64,000 nucleotides of DNA. It comes from Chromatiales bacterium (GTDB taxonomy: Bacteria > Pseudomonadota > Gammaproteobacteria > Chromatiales > Chromatiaceae). Positions 29,917 through 39,487 of the stretch are shown here, in pieces. The stretch lies in assembly GCA_022360905.1 (NCBI GenBank), contig JAKSBX010000278.1, positions 22,623 to 86,622 of the forward strand. The letters are read 5' to 3'. A program made the position numbers and the translations under genes. How positions within the stretch are numbered: the first letter of the stretch is position 1; the number at the start of each line of letters is the position of its first letter. The notes beneath the pieces were generated by a model, which searched no databases, was not told the DNA's origin, and was given only the letters and a program-made list of their open reading frames with translations.

Positions 29917-32900
29917 ATGAATATGGGTAAAACGACTCTGGCCGATATACTCAGTCGGGATGTTTTGGCTGTGGCAGGGAAGAGCTCGCTGGGGAATGCC
30001 TTGAGTCTCATGAGTGAGGCCGGCTCGAGTTCAGTATTGGTCAATACTGGAAAAAGAATGGTCGGGATCTTTACCTTGCGGGATGCCCTCGTGTGTGCTT
30101 CTTTTGGCCAAGATTTGAGAGCAGAGGCAATTGACTCTTACATGAGTGCGCCTTTGTTGTTCTCCCCTGATGCTGATGTGAGTTTGGGTCGCGCCTTGCG
30201 GTTCATGACCAGCCAAGGTATCCGCCATCTGCCGGCTAAAAACGATGCTGGTGAACTTACCGGGATCGCTAGTGAAAAGGAGCTCTTCATTCATCAGGAG
30301 TTCCAGAGGGTAAGCGGGGATAGTTGCCCGGTCTCTTCGATGAGCAGCAATGTTATCTGTGCGCAAATCGATGAAAGTACCGATACTGTTGTCGATAGGA
30401 TGGTGAAGCGGCGTATCAGTCATCTTTTAGTAGGCGACAAAGAAAAGCCGGCAGGTATTTTGACCGAGAGAGATGTTGCCCATGCTCTGGCATCCGGTAG
30501 CTGTCTCAGACAAATCCAGGTTGGAGACATCATTCGTTTGCCAAGGCATTCGATCAGTCAACAGGATTCCCTGATTCGTGCCAGAGAGCAAATGATCGCT
30601 CTGGATGTAGACTACCTCATGGTAACTGATGAACAAGGCGATTGGGTGGGAGCACTGTCAAGGAGTGATTGTCTCAAAGGGCTGAATAGTGCTGTTCAAT
30701 CAAGCAGTGACAATGAAGCTTGTTTCCAAAGCCTTTACGAAGGTGCACCGCTAGCCTACCAGTCCTTGGATAAAAACGGCCTGCTGCTGGAAGTCAATGG
30801 GGCCTGGGAAGATCTACTCGGCTATGAGCGGGGTGATGTGATCGGGCGGCATGTCAGTGAGTTTCTGATAGCGGGGCAGAGTGAAAAACTATCCAAAGTA
30901 CTTGATGGTTTTAATCAGCATGACGCCATTGCCGGCAGTGAATTCAACTATCGCTGTCTCGACGGGAGCCGGAAAATCACGCTCACTTATGGGCATGTAG
31001 AACATGATATAGAAAATGGTTTTATCCGGATACACTGTATTCTTAACGATATCACCAAACAGAGAGAAGCCGAAAAAAAACTACAGAGAAGCGAAGATCG
31101 TTACCGAACCCTGGTGGAGCAGATACCCGCACTGGTCTATTCCGCCCAGATAGACGAGTATTCGACAACCCATTACATGTCGCCCCAGGCCGCCGGAATT
31201 ATTGGCTATACCCAAAAAGACGTGGAGTCCAACCCACGGATTTGGGATATGGCATTGCATCCTGAAGATAGAAGTCGTGTCCTTAAAGCGGTAAACGAGT
31301 GCCATCGTAACGAATCCCAATTGTCAGTTGAGTACCGTATGATTGCCAAGGATGGCAGGACTGTCTGGATATGGGACAAAGCAAAAGTTGTAACCACGGA
31401 TGAGGGGCGTTTTTTTCAGGGCGTTATGCTTGATATAACGTTGCAGAAGCTGGCTGAAAACGCACTGCGTGCCAGCAAGTTGCGCTTTCGTTCGATTTTT
31501 GATCATGCGGCTGCGGGTATGGTAGTGGGTACGCCGAATGCACGTATCAGTGAAGTCAACAGAGCCTTTGCTGAAATGCTGGGATACGCTCCCGATGAAC
31601 TGATCGATATGTCGATTCAAGATGTAACCCACCCGGACGATTGGGAATTAAACCGTTTGAAGTTAGAGGCGGTCAAGTGTGGTGAAATTTCAACCTATCA
31701 TTTAGAGAAACGGTACATTAGAAGTGATGGCGAACCCGTTTGGGGCTTGGTTTCTGCAGCTTGGGTTAGAGACGAAAAAGGAGAGCCGCTCTATGTTGTA
31801 GCACTGGTGCAGAATATTGACGAACAGAAAAACGCCGAAGCGCAATTGAAGAACCGCCTTACGGAATGGACTTCCCTCATCAATACCGCACCTGTAGGTA
31901 TCGGTGTCGTCAAAAACAGAATATTTCAGTGGGTAAGTCCAAGATTCCTGTCCATGTTAGGTTATACCGGTGAGGAGCTGATAGGGAAAAGCAGTAGCTG
32001 TGTCTATCCTGACGAAGAAGAGTATGCACGAGTCGGAAGAGATAAATATAACCAGATAGCGAAAACCAACAGTGGTGAAATCGAAACCCGGCTAAAACGC
32101 AAAGACGGCAGGGTGATCGATGTGCTGCTAAGGTCTACCGCGCTGGACCCTGACGACTTGGGTAACGGCGTTATCTTTACGGCATTGGACATTAGTGAAA
32201 GAAAGCAGACAGAAAATGCCTTGCGTCTCTATCGCACATTGAGTGATCAGGCTCAAGACTCACTGTTTCTGGTTAATGTGGAGACAGCCGGTTTCATCGA
32301 CTTCAATCAAGAGGCGTGTCGTAGTCTCGGATATGAAAGAGATGAGCTTCGTCGTCTTCATGTTCAGGATATCACAGACTATTTTGATCGAAAGGGATTG
32401 AGTTGGGCCGATTTTTTGGCGCTGTTTTCCGCCGAAGGCGAATTAACCATTGAGGGTATGCATCGTCGAAAAGATGGAACAAAATTTCCGGTGGAAGTCA
32501 GCATTACTCACTTTACTCACGACGAACAGAGCTATCTGGTCGGAGTCGCGAGAGATATTTCAGAATGCAAGCGTACTGAACGGGAACTTCGACGTAAAAC
32601 CATGGAGTTGGAGGTGCTGCTGAACACCATCCCTTGCCCTGTATATCTCAAGGATGGTGAATCTCGCTACAAGGCTGTAAATAGGGCGTTTCTAGATTTT
32701 GTGGGCACTGATGAAGATAACGTGTTAAGTAATAGTGATCTTAGTATATTTCCAGATGATACTGCGAGGCGATGCATCGAGAGTGATCGTAAAGTCTTGG
32801 ATAACACACAGGTAGTATACAATTTAGAAGAAAAAATCGTAAATTCCAGTGGCAATACCTATTGGTTTTCCACAACAAAACAACCGCTTTTCGATGCCGA

Positions 32901-33618
32901 CGGAAAGATTGAAGGGCTGGTGGGGATCAGCCTCGATATTACCGAAAACAAACTTGCGGTTGAACGTAGATTCGCCGAAGAGCAGACCCTGCGTGAAACA
33001 CTCGTTCTGGAGATACATCACAGAATAAAAAACCATCTGCAAGGCGTTATAGGTCTTCTGAGACATTCATCCGGAAAGAGCGGAAACACCAAAGCGGCTC
33101 TGGATATGGCAATTGCCCAAATAAGGACAATTGCGATTGTGTATGGCTTACAAAGCCGTAAAAGCGGCCAACAGATACAGATACATGAATTGGTTCAGGC
33201 GTGTATCGATGTTCATCAGTTCGGTTTACCTAACCAATTGAATTTTGACAGCCACTCATCTTTGTCGAGTCAGATACGAAAAGAGGAATCCGTGCCCATA
33301 GCATTGATTATCAATGAGCTCATTACCAACGCACTTAAACATACGCCCACTGAAAGTGAGGGGGAGTCGGTTGAGGTAACTTTTGTCTGCGATGACACCT
33401 CTGCACGACTGCATATTCGAAATAGAAGCGCGGGCTTACCTGATGACTTTGATTTTAAGGCCGGCACCGGTTTCGGTACTGGCTTGGAGATAATGCAAAC
33501 ACTTCTGCCGAAACGAGGCGCTCGTGTCGATTTGTATGAGGAAAGTGGTTATGTCAACGCGGACCTGACACTTGAGAGGCCGGTATTGCTGGCGGGTGGA
33601 GAGAATGCATCTCAATAA
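29917..33618 (+). CDS. Giant sensor histidine kinase: 4 CBS motifs, multiple PAS/PAC domains, HisKA_2-like phosphoacceptor and HATPase
   Basis: CBS motifs MVGIFTLRDAL, LTGIASEKEL, PAGILTERDVAHAL, WVGALSRSDCL; repeated PAS/PAC (DITKQREAEKKL, DITLQKLAENAL, DISERKQTENAL, DISECKRTEREL, DITENKLAVERR); LVLEIHHRIKNHLQGVIGLLRH; IINELITNALKHT; GTGFGTGLEIMQTLL. Confidence 0.95.
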   Translation: MNMGKTTLADILSRDVLAVAGKSSLGNALSLMSEAGSSSVLVNTGKRMVGIFTLRDALVCASFGQDLRAEAIDSYMSAPLLFSPDADVSLGRALRFMTSQGIRHLPAKNDAGELTGIASEKELFIHQEFQRVSGDSCPVSSMSSNVICAQIDESTDTVVDRMVKRRISHLLVGDKEKPAGILTERDVAHALASGSCLRQIQVGDIIRLPRHSISQQDSLIRAREQMIALDVDYLMVTDEQGDWVGALSRSDCLKGLNSAVQSSSDNEACFQSLYEGAPLAYQSLDKNGLLLEVNGAWEDLLGYERGDVIGRHVSEFLIAGQSEKLSKVLDGFNQHDAIAGSEFNYRCLDGSRKITLTYGHVEHDIENGFIRIHCILNDITKQREAEKKLQRSEDRYRTLVEQIPALVYSAQIDEYSTTHYMSPQAAGIIGYTQKDVESNPRIWDMALHPEDRSRVLKAVNECHRNESQLSVEYRMIAKDGRTVWIWDKAKVVTTDEGRFFQGVMLDITLQKLAENALRASKLRFRSIFDHAAAGMVVGTPNARISEVNRAFAEMLGYAPDELIDMSIQDVTHPDDWELNRLKLEAVKCGEISTYHLEKRYIRSDGEPVWGLVSAAWVRDEKGEPLYVVALVQNIDEQKNAEAQLKNRLTEWTSLINTAPVGIGVVKNRIFQWVSPRFLSMLGYTGEELIGKSSSCVYPDEEEYARVGRDKYNQIAKTNSGEIETRLKRKDGRVIDVLLRSTALDPDDLGNGVIFTALDISERKQTENALRLYRTLSDQAQDSLFLVNVETAGFIDFNQEACRSLGYERDELRRLHVQDITDYFDRKGLSWADFLALFSAEGELTIEGMHRRKDGTKFPVEVSITHFTHDEQSYLVGVARDISECKRTERELRRKTMELEVLLNTIPCPVYLKDGESRYKAVNRAFLDFVGTDEDNVLSNSDLSIFPDDTARRCIESDRKVLDNTQVVYNLEEKIVNSSGNTYWFSTTKQPLFDADGKIEGLVGISLDITENKLAVERRFAEEQTLRETLVLEIHHRIKNHLQGVIGLLRHSSGKSGNTKAALDMAIAQIRTIAIVYGLQSRKSGQQIQIHELVQACIDVHQFGLPNQLNFDSHSSLSSQIRKEESVPIALIINELITNALKHTPTESEGESVEVTFVCDDTSARLHIRNRSAGLPDDFDFKAGTGFGTGLEIMQTLLPKRGARVDLYEESGYVNADLTLERPVLLAGGENASQ

Positions 33619-33727
33619 CATTACCAATTGGTAAATAAGTGGAAAGATGGGAGAGATTAGACTATTAATATATTGTGATTCGTCAATTCAAGCTGTATCG
33701 AATCACTTTTTGTCGCACTGAAGTCTT

Positions 33728-34336
33728 ATGAGTAACGCAAAAGTTTTATTGGTTGATGACGACCGGCTCGTTTTGTCAGTATTGGTTACAAACCTGAAGG
33801 AAGTGGGATACCAAGTTGAGGCTACTGCCAGCGGAGAAGCGGCTATCGAGTTGTGTCAGCGGGTTGCACCGGATTTGGCGGTGCTGGATATGCGTATGCC
33901 CGGTATGGATGGTATGGCGGTGGCGAAGTGGATGCGTGCCAATACAGATATCCCTTTTATTTTTCTCTCGGCCTATGGTGAGGAAGAGGTTGTCTCAAAG
34001 GCAGTAACCGAAGGGGCAATGGGTTATCTGATCAAGCCAGTGGATCCACCCCAGTTACATGCCATGGTGCACGCGGCGTTGGAGCGTAGTAAGGAGTATC
34101 GACTACTACGCGAGAAGGAGGCACAACTGACGCAAGCCCTGTCCGGTGACCGGGCAATCAGTACCGCAGTCGGGATATTGATCAGTCGAGAAAGTCTGAG
34201 TGAACAGGAGGCGTTTGAACGGCTTCGTCGTGCTGCTCGGGATAGCCACAGAAAATTGGGGGAGGTGGCTAAGGAGTTAGTCGAGACCTCAGAAAAACTG
34301 AATAAGATCTGTTTGCCTTTAACAAATCAGATGTAA
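33728..34336 (+). CDS. Response regulator with C-terminal ANTAR (RNA-binding antiterminator) domain
   Basis: KVLLVDDDRLVLSVLVTNL...APDLAVLDMRMPGMDGMAV...YLIKPVDPPQL; ANTAR ISTAVGILISRESLSEQEAFERLRRAARDSHRKLGEVAKELV. Confidence 0.9.
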   Translation: MSNAKVLLVDDDRLVLSVLVTNLKEVGYQVEATASGEAAIELCQRVAPDLAVLDMRMPGMDGMAVAKWMRANTDIPFIFLSAYGEEEVVSKAVTEGAMGYLIKPVDPPQLHAMVHAALERSKEYRLLREKEAQLTQALSGDRAISTAVGILISRESLSEQEAFERLRRAARDSHRKLGEVAKELVETSEKLNKICLPLTNQM

Positions 34337-34398
34337 TAAGGGGAGCAGAGTCGCGATCGGGGCAGGAAATTAAACCAGCATCACCGCAGATGTTTATC

Positions 34399-34426
34399 AG
34401 GGTTTGTTAAATTTGTAACAAACCCT
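34399..34426 (+). repeat. Perfect 11-bp hairpin with 6-nt loop downstream of the ANTAR gene (terminator-like or RNA element)
   Basis: AGGGTTTGTTA-AATTTG-TAACAAACCCT. Confidence 0.7.
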
Positions 34427-34454
34427 AAAGAAGAAGTAACTATGGCCGATTAAA

Positions 34455-34544
34455 CTAGGGCCTGTTAACACTAATCCAATGCGCCCTGCTGGGCGCAAAA
34501 ACAGAGCCGGCAGGGCGCATTGGATTAGTGTTAACAGGCCCTAG
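34455..34544. repeat. Perfect 35-bp inverted repeat made of two AGGGCCTGTTAACAC-family units
   Basis: Left ctagggcctgttaacactaatccaatgcgccctgc (34455-34489), right gcagggcgcattggattagtgttaacaggccctag (34510-34544), about 20-nt spacer. Confidence 0.93.
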
Positions 34545-34693
34545 AACAGAAATATTATAAAGGGCTCGCGGAGGCCTCGCCCTGTCTCTGCAACAATTAA
34601 TGAATAGGTGCAAAGCAGCCCTGTTTGGCCACAACCCCGCCATGCTTTTCCCAGATATGAAACGGTGCTTAGGCATGTTTGGAGGCTTGTGGC

Positions 34694-36415
34694 ATGACTC
34701 ATTTACAGACTCAACCGGCTCTGCCGGAATCTGAACGATCAGTTGCAACCGATCGTTTGTCACGGCGGATATTGTCACAAGCCTTGGAGCAGACAGCTGA
34801 TCTCGTCATGATTACCGATGTCAACGGAAAAATCGAATACGTTAATCATGCATTCGAGAGCTGTACTGGGTTTGGTTTGAATGAAGTTCTCGGTCAACAA
34901 CCCAGTGTTCTGCGTTCAGGAAAGCACAATAAGTCCTTCTATTGTAATTTGTGGGATACGATAAGAAGAGGAGAAGTGTTCCGGGGGGTTATCGAAAACA
35001 GGCGTAAGGATAATTCTATCTATTATGAAGAAAAAACGATTACTCCCTTAATTAATGATGAGGGCGTAATCACCAATTATGTTTCAACCGGCAGGGATGT
35101 CAGTGAGAATATGCTGGTACAAAAGCGCCTGAGACATCTAGCCTATTGCGATATCTTGACGGGGCTCCCCAATAGAGTGCAGGTGAGGCGTGAACTGAGT
35201 CAGGCTATCAGTCATTCCGAACGCCATAATCAGTCTCTAGCCGTACTTTTCCTTGACTTGGATCGCTTTAAGAACATCAATGACTCGCTTGGACACGATC
35301 TGGGCGATCGCTTGCTCAGGGAGGTTGCCCGTAGACTGCGCAGGACACTCAGAAATGATGACACGATCGCTCGTAATGGCGGGGATGAATTTGTCGTACT
35401 TCTGCGGGGGCCGCTGAATGAGAACGACGTGGTTAAGGTGGCGAATAAACTACTTGGCAGTTTTACAAAGCCCTTCACGCTTGAAGGACATAAGCATCTG
35501 ATGTGCGTCAGTATCGGTATTAGTCTCTATCCGGATGATCATGCGACAATGCGAGGACTGCTCAAGGGGGCAGATATTGCAATGTATCAGGCAAAGGCTC
35601 AAGGCGGATCCTGTTACTGCTTTTATAGTCGTGACATGGAAAAAAGAGTGCTTGAAAGGATGGAGCTCGAGAAATACTTGCATAGAGGAATCACGGAAAA
35701 CGAGTTATTTAATGTTTATCAGCCGCAGTATCAGATATCGGATCAACAGTTGATGGGCGCCGAGGCGTTGTTACGTTGGCGGCATCCTAATATGGGATTG
35801 ATTAGTCCAGATCGTTTTATACCGGTAGCTGAGGATACCGGGGATATTATGTCAATAGGGGCAAATGTGCTGTTGGAAGCCTGTCAGCAACTGGCTGCAT
35901 GGAGAGGGGTTGGCATTGATTTGCCTCACATATCGGTCAATTTGTCACCGCGGCAGCTCTCCCATCCTGGATTACCAAGACAAGTTAGAGAAACGCTCAG
36001 TAATACAGGGGTAGAACCGAATGCGTTGGTACTGGAGTTGACTGAATCCGCGCTAATGCAAAATCCAGAGCAGGCAGCTAGCACATTGACTGAACTGAAA
36101 TCATTAGGCGTTATGTTATCGGTAGATGATTTCGGAACCGGGCACTCAAGTCTTAGTTATCTTCGTCGTTTTCCTCTCGATTGTATAAAAGTGGACCGTA
36201 GTTTCGTTCAGGACCTGCCAAACAACAAAGAGGCATCCGCACTGGTTGAAGCTATCGTTCAGATGGCGCACAGTCTCAATATGTCGGTTGTTGCAGAAGG
36301 TGTGGAAACGGATGCTCAATTGGATTTTTTAAACCAGGTTGGTTGTGAAGGTGCACAAGGGTATTTAATGGGAAAACCTATGCACCCAAATGATTTTGTG
36401 CGTCACAACCAATAA
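34694..36415 (+). CDS. PAS-GGDEF-EAL dual-domain c-di-GMP enzyme
   Basis: SD ggagg at 34681, ATG 34694; PAS DLVMITDVNGKIEYVNHAFESCTGFGLNEVLGQQPS; GGDEF in IARNGGDEFVVLL; EAL in GAEALLRWRHP; DDFGTGHSSLSYLRRFPLDCIKVDRSFV. Confidence 0.95.
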   Translation: MTHLQTQPALPESERSVATDRLSRRILSQALEQTADLVMITDVNGKIEYVNHAFESCTGFGLNEVLGQQPSVLRSGKHNKSFYCNLWDTIRRGEVFRGVIENRRKDNSIYYEEKTITPLINDEGVITNYVSTGRDVSENMLVQKRLRHLAYCDILTGLPNRVQVRRELSQAISHSERHNQSLAVLFLDLDRFKNINDSLGHDLGDRLLREVARRLRRTLRNDDTIARNGGDEFVVLLRGPLNENDVVKVANKLLGSFTKPFTLEGHKHLMCVSIGISLYPDDHATMRGLLKGADIAMYQAKAQGGSCYCFYSRDMEKRVLERMELEKYLHRGITENELFNVYQPQYQISDQQLMGAEALLRWRHPNMGLISPDRFIPVAEDTGDIMSIGANVLLEACQQLAAWRGVGIDLPHISVNLSPRQLSHPGLPRQVRETLSNTGVEPNALVLELTESALMQNPEQAASTLTELKSLGVMLSVDDFGTGHSSLSYLRRFPLDCIKVDRSFVQDLPNNKEASALVEAIVQMAHSLNMSVVAEGVETDAQLDFLNQVGCEGAQGYLMGKPMHPNDFVRHNQ

Positions 36416-36502
36416 GAGATTTCTTCCGATATGAGCACACAATATAACCAGTAGAAATGTGCGGCTCTCTTTACCAATATTGAATTTAACTTACCTTAAA
36501 GA

Positions 36503-37315
36503 TCAGTTTTCCCCCAGCACCCTCCGGCGTAACAGCCGCATGTCGACCGGTAACAAAATAACGATCATCAAGACGAATAAAAATACCGCCATTACCAGAT
36601 GATAACTCCATACACCCGACAGCAGTAACAGGCGTACACCCTCAGCCAGATGGTGTAGAGGATTGATCATCAGCCAAGCCTGGGCCAGCAAGGCATCACT
36701 CTCCAGGGGGAAGTAGGTGTTGCTGGCGAATCCCAGAGGCATGATCACCAGATAGAACGGGATATTCATATGATCGATAGTCGGTACGATCGCGGTGAAC
36801 AGCAGACCCAGGGCAGCAAAGGCGACCCCCGCAAGAAACAGCAGCGGCAGGGTCGCGATCACTCCGCCCCAGTGAAGATCGAGCCATCCCCCCAGGGTAA
36901 AACCGAGCAATACGAAGATGACGATGACCGCATAGGCCAAACCCAGACTGGCCGACCAGAGCGCCTCTCCCCAGACCACGTGTTCCAATCTCACCTGTGT
37001 GGTCAGCTGACCGTCCCAGGTCTTCTGGTAGTGCATACGGATGTAGGCGGCAAACAACGCCTGAAAAAATGCGGTCATAAAGACGGTATAGGCAAGAATG
37101 CCTGGCGCCAGATAGGCGAGGTATGAGACATTCTGCGCCTTCCAGTCGAAGTCGGGGATATTACTGCCCAGACCGACCCCGAACACCAACAACAGAATGA
37201 TCGGTTCTAAAATCGGTGGCAGCGCAGCGGTATGCCAGTTGCGCAGATAGACGGTTAAATGACGCCGCAATACGGCCCAGCTCTGCCAGGCTGTCATAGC
37301 AAGATAGAGCCTCAT
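36503..37315 (-). CDS. ABC-2 type transporter permease (NodJ-like)
   Basis: NWHTAALPPILEPIILLLVFGVGLGSNI...YFPLESDALLAQAWLMINPLHHLAEGVRLLLL; overlaps the ATPase gene stop. Confidence 0.9.
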   Translation of the reverse strand: MRLYLAMTAWQSWAVLRRHLTVYLRNWHTAALPPILEPIILLLVFGVGLGSNIPDFDWKAQNVSYLAYLAPGILAYTVFMTAFFQALFAAYIRMHYQKTWDGQLTTQVRLEHVVWGEALWSASLGLAYAVIVIFVLLGFTLGGWLDLHWGGVIATLPLLFLAGVAFAALGLLFTAIVPTIDHMNIPFYLVIMPLGFASNTYFPLESDALLAQAWLMINPLHHLAEGVRLLLLSGVWSYHLVMAVFLFVLMIVILLPVDMRLLRRRVLGEN

Positions 37316-38295
37316 GAGTCATCATCCGTCAATTGCAGAAACAGATCGTCGAGATTTGGCGGCCGAACCTCAAACCGTATGTGTCCGAAAGCAGCGGAGA
37401 AGCGGGCCAGACCTGTCCCGTCGAGGGCAATCTGCCAGGTATTCAGAATCCGTGTCGGTTCACCAAACCCCTCCTTGTCAAGCCAGGACTCCACCACCTC
37501 GGCTTCCGGGATCTTAGCGTCCAGAACCAAAACGTGCTCTCCCACCAGATCTCCCAAAACCGTACGCGGTGCTCCCACCGAGACCACCTGTCCCTCCTTC
37601 AGGACCACCAGGTTATCCGATAAACGCTCCGCTTCATCCATGTAGTGGGTAGTCAGCACGATTCCCAGCCCTTCATTGCGTAAGCCGTCGACAAGCTCCC
37701 ATACCGCCATCCGCGCCTGAGGGTCGAGTCCTGTTGTCGGTTCATCGAGGAAAAGCACCTTAGGCTGGTGTACCAAAGCTCTGGCAATCATCAGCCGGCG
37801 TCGATAGCCGCCGGACAGGGTGTCCGGCTTGGCTGTGGCGTAACGGGCGAGATCGAAGCGATCCAGCAACTCGGCAACCCGAGGTTCAAGGTCAGTCGGT
37901 CTCGGGCGAAAATAGTGTCCGAACCAGAGCAGGTTGTCTCTTACCGTAAAATCCGTATCAAAGGTGTCATCCTGTGTGCAGACACCGATCAGACGATTGA
38001 CCCCGTCCGGGTCTTTCTCCCGCTCGATCCCATCGATAAACACGCTGCCTTCGTCGGGTTGCAAAAAACCGTAGCAGAGACGCAGCGTGGTTGTTTTACC
38101 CGCACCATTGGCCCCCAGCATTCCGAGGATTTCACCAGATCTGCACTGTAGATCGACCCTGTCCACGACCCGTGCGGAGCCAAAGTGTTTCACCAGCCCA
38201 CGTGCAGCCAGCAAGGTTTTTGGATTGTTATTAATTTCTGTACTCATGCCAGATAAATTGTCTGATACGCCTGTTTCGCCTGCAATATGAATCAT
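37312..38295 (-). CDS. ABC transporter ATP-binding protein (NodI-like)
   Basis: Walker A GANGAGKTTTLRLCYG; signature LSGGYRRRLMIARALVHQPKVLFLDEPTTGLDPQAR. Confidence 0.94.
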   Translation of the reverse strand: MIHIAGETGVSDNLSGMSTEINNNPKTLLAARGLVKHFGSARVVDRVDLQCRSGEILGMLGANGAGKTTTLRLCYGFLQPDEGSVFIDGIEREKDPDGVNRLIGVCTQDDTFDTDFTVRDNLLWFGHYFRPRPTDLEPRVAELLDRFDLARYATAKPDTLSGGYRRRLMIARALVHQPKVLFLDEPTTGLDPQARMAVWELVDGLRNEGLGIVLTTHYMDEAERLSDNLVVLKEGQVVSVGAPRTVLGDLVGEHVLVLDAKIPEAEVVESWLDKEGFGEPTRILNTWQIALDGTGLARFSAAFGHIRFEVRPPNLDDLFLQLTDDDS

Positions 38296-38572
38296 ATCAG
38301 TTTAACCAGGCATTTATCGATTTTGACCGGCCTCTGTTCAATTAAACTGTGATGCTAAAGTAGTGCAAAGAAGGGTCTCTGTCTGTTACTTCGGCCATAG
38401 GTAGCTCAGGTTATTTATGGTGAATTCAGGCTGACTAAAACCACTGATTTGATCCGCTTTATTCGGCTTTCCAATTCAGAAAAACAGAGCTGTATACTCG
38501 CAGTGATCAAACTCTACTAGGATTAGCTTAGACTCGAATAACAGCCTAACTCAAGGAAAATGGAGTGAAGAG

Positions 38573-39355
38573 ATGCATCTATATAAGCAGGGGGCGTTTC
38601 GCATAGCAATTAGGAGACTGATCGGAATATTTGTGCTATCGAGCATCCTCTCCTGTTCATCAAACACTACCCCTGACAGGCAACAGGCGGTAAACAGCCA
38701 TCCTGCCCAAACAACCAATGGCGACTCATTCACGACTGAAACGACACTCAGATTGAATGAGGGCATCGATGTTTCCAAGTTTAGCGGTAGGGTCGACTGG
38801 CCCTCACTGGTCAAGCAGGGTTATAGCTTCGCTTTCACTAAAGCGACAGAGGGTGTCGATCTTAAGGACTCGGCTTTTGAGGATAACTGGAAGGCCATGA
38901 AGCAGGCCGGCATCGTTCGCGGTGCTTACCATTTCTATGTTACCGAGGACGATCCTCGGCAGCAGGCCCAGTTCTTCATCGATACCGTCAAACTCGAAGT
39001 CGGAGATCTGGCTCCCGTGGTAGATGTGGAGTTGGTTGGTCACCATACGCAACCTGGCTTGGCGGATCGTCTCAAGGTATGGCTCGATCTCATTGAACAG
39101 CACTATCGGATTCGGCCAATCATCTATACCAACGCCAAGTTCTGGAATAAACATTTCAACAAAGACTTTGGTGACTACCCTTTATGGATTGCAGAGTATG
39201 ATGTAAACAGTCCTACTTTACCTAAAGGTTGGACAAACTGGCATTTCTGGCAATGGCGTAGCGACGCCGATCTAGCCGGAGTGGAGAAAGGGGCCGACCT
39301 GAATCGAATAAATCCTCTGAGTTTACAGAAAACAGAGTTGATCCTAGCTAATTGA
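38573..39355 (+). CDS. Glycoside hydrolase family 25 (lysozyme-like) lipoprotein
   Basis: Lipobox-like SSILSC; GIDVSKFSGRVDWPSLVKQGYSFAFTKATEGVDLKD...GAYHFYVTEDDPRQQAQFFIDTV...PVVDVEL...WQWRSDADLAGV. Confidence 0.9.
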   Translation: MHLYKQGAFRIAIRRLIGIFVLSSILSCSSNTTPDRQQAVNSHPAQTTNGDSFTTETTLRLNEGIDVSKFSGRVDWPSLVKQGYSFAFTKATEGVDLKDSAFEDNWKAMKQAGIVRGAYHFYVTEDDPRQQAQFFIDTVKLEVGDLAPVVDVELVGHHTQPGLADRLKVWLDLIEQHYRIRPIIYTNAKFWNKHFNKDFGDYPLWIAEYDVNSPTLPKGWTNWHFWQWRSDADLAGVEKGADLNRINPLSLQKTELILAN

Positions 39356-39487
39356 AACGAGCGAGCCGAGCACATCCTAATGCGGGTATAAACACGCCAC
39401 ACGCATGCCTTGATCGGTTTGCCGATCTTGCGACTTGTCACAGATCAAGCCGGGCCGGCCGGTATTGAAATAGAGTATCGGCCCTAT

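Noticed and set aside
34399-34426. Calling the 6-nt-loop hairpin a definite ANTAR target
   Set aside because: Loop AATTTG lacks the G at position 4 of the known consensus and no clear second hexaloop hairpin follows; kept only as a candidate
37259-38290. Several + strand ORFs opposite the ABC ATPase
   Set aside because: ATPase motifs on the minus strand explain the region
36503-38295. NodIJ-like transporter as a nodulation trait
   Set aside because: NodI/NodJ-like ABC-2 exporters are widespread; no other nod genes present
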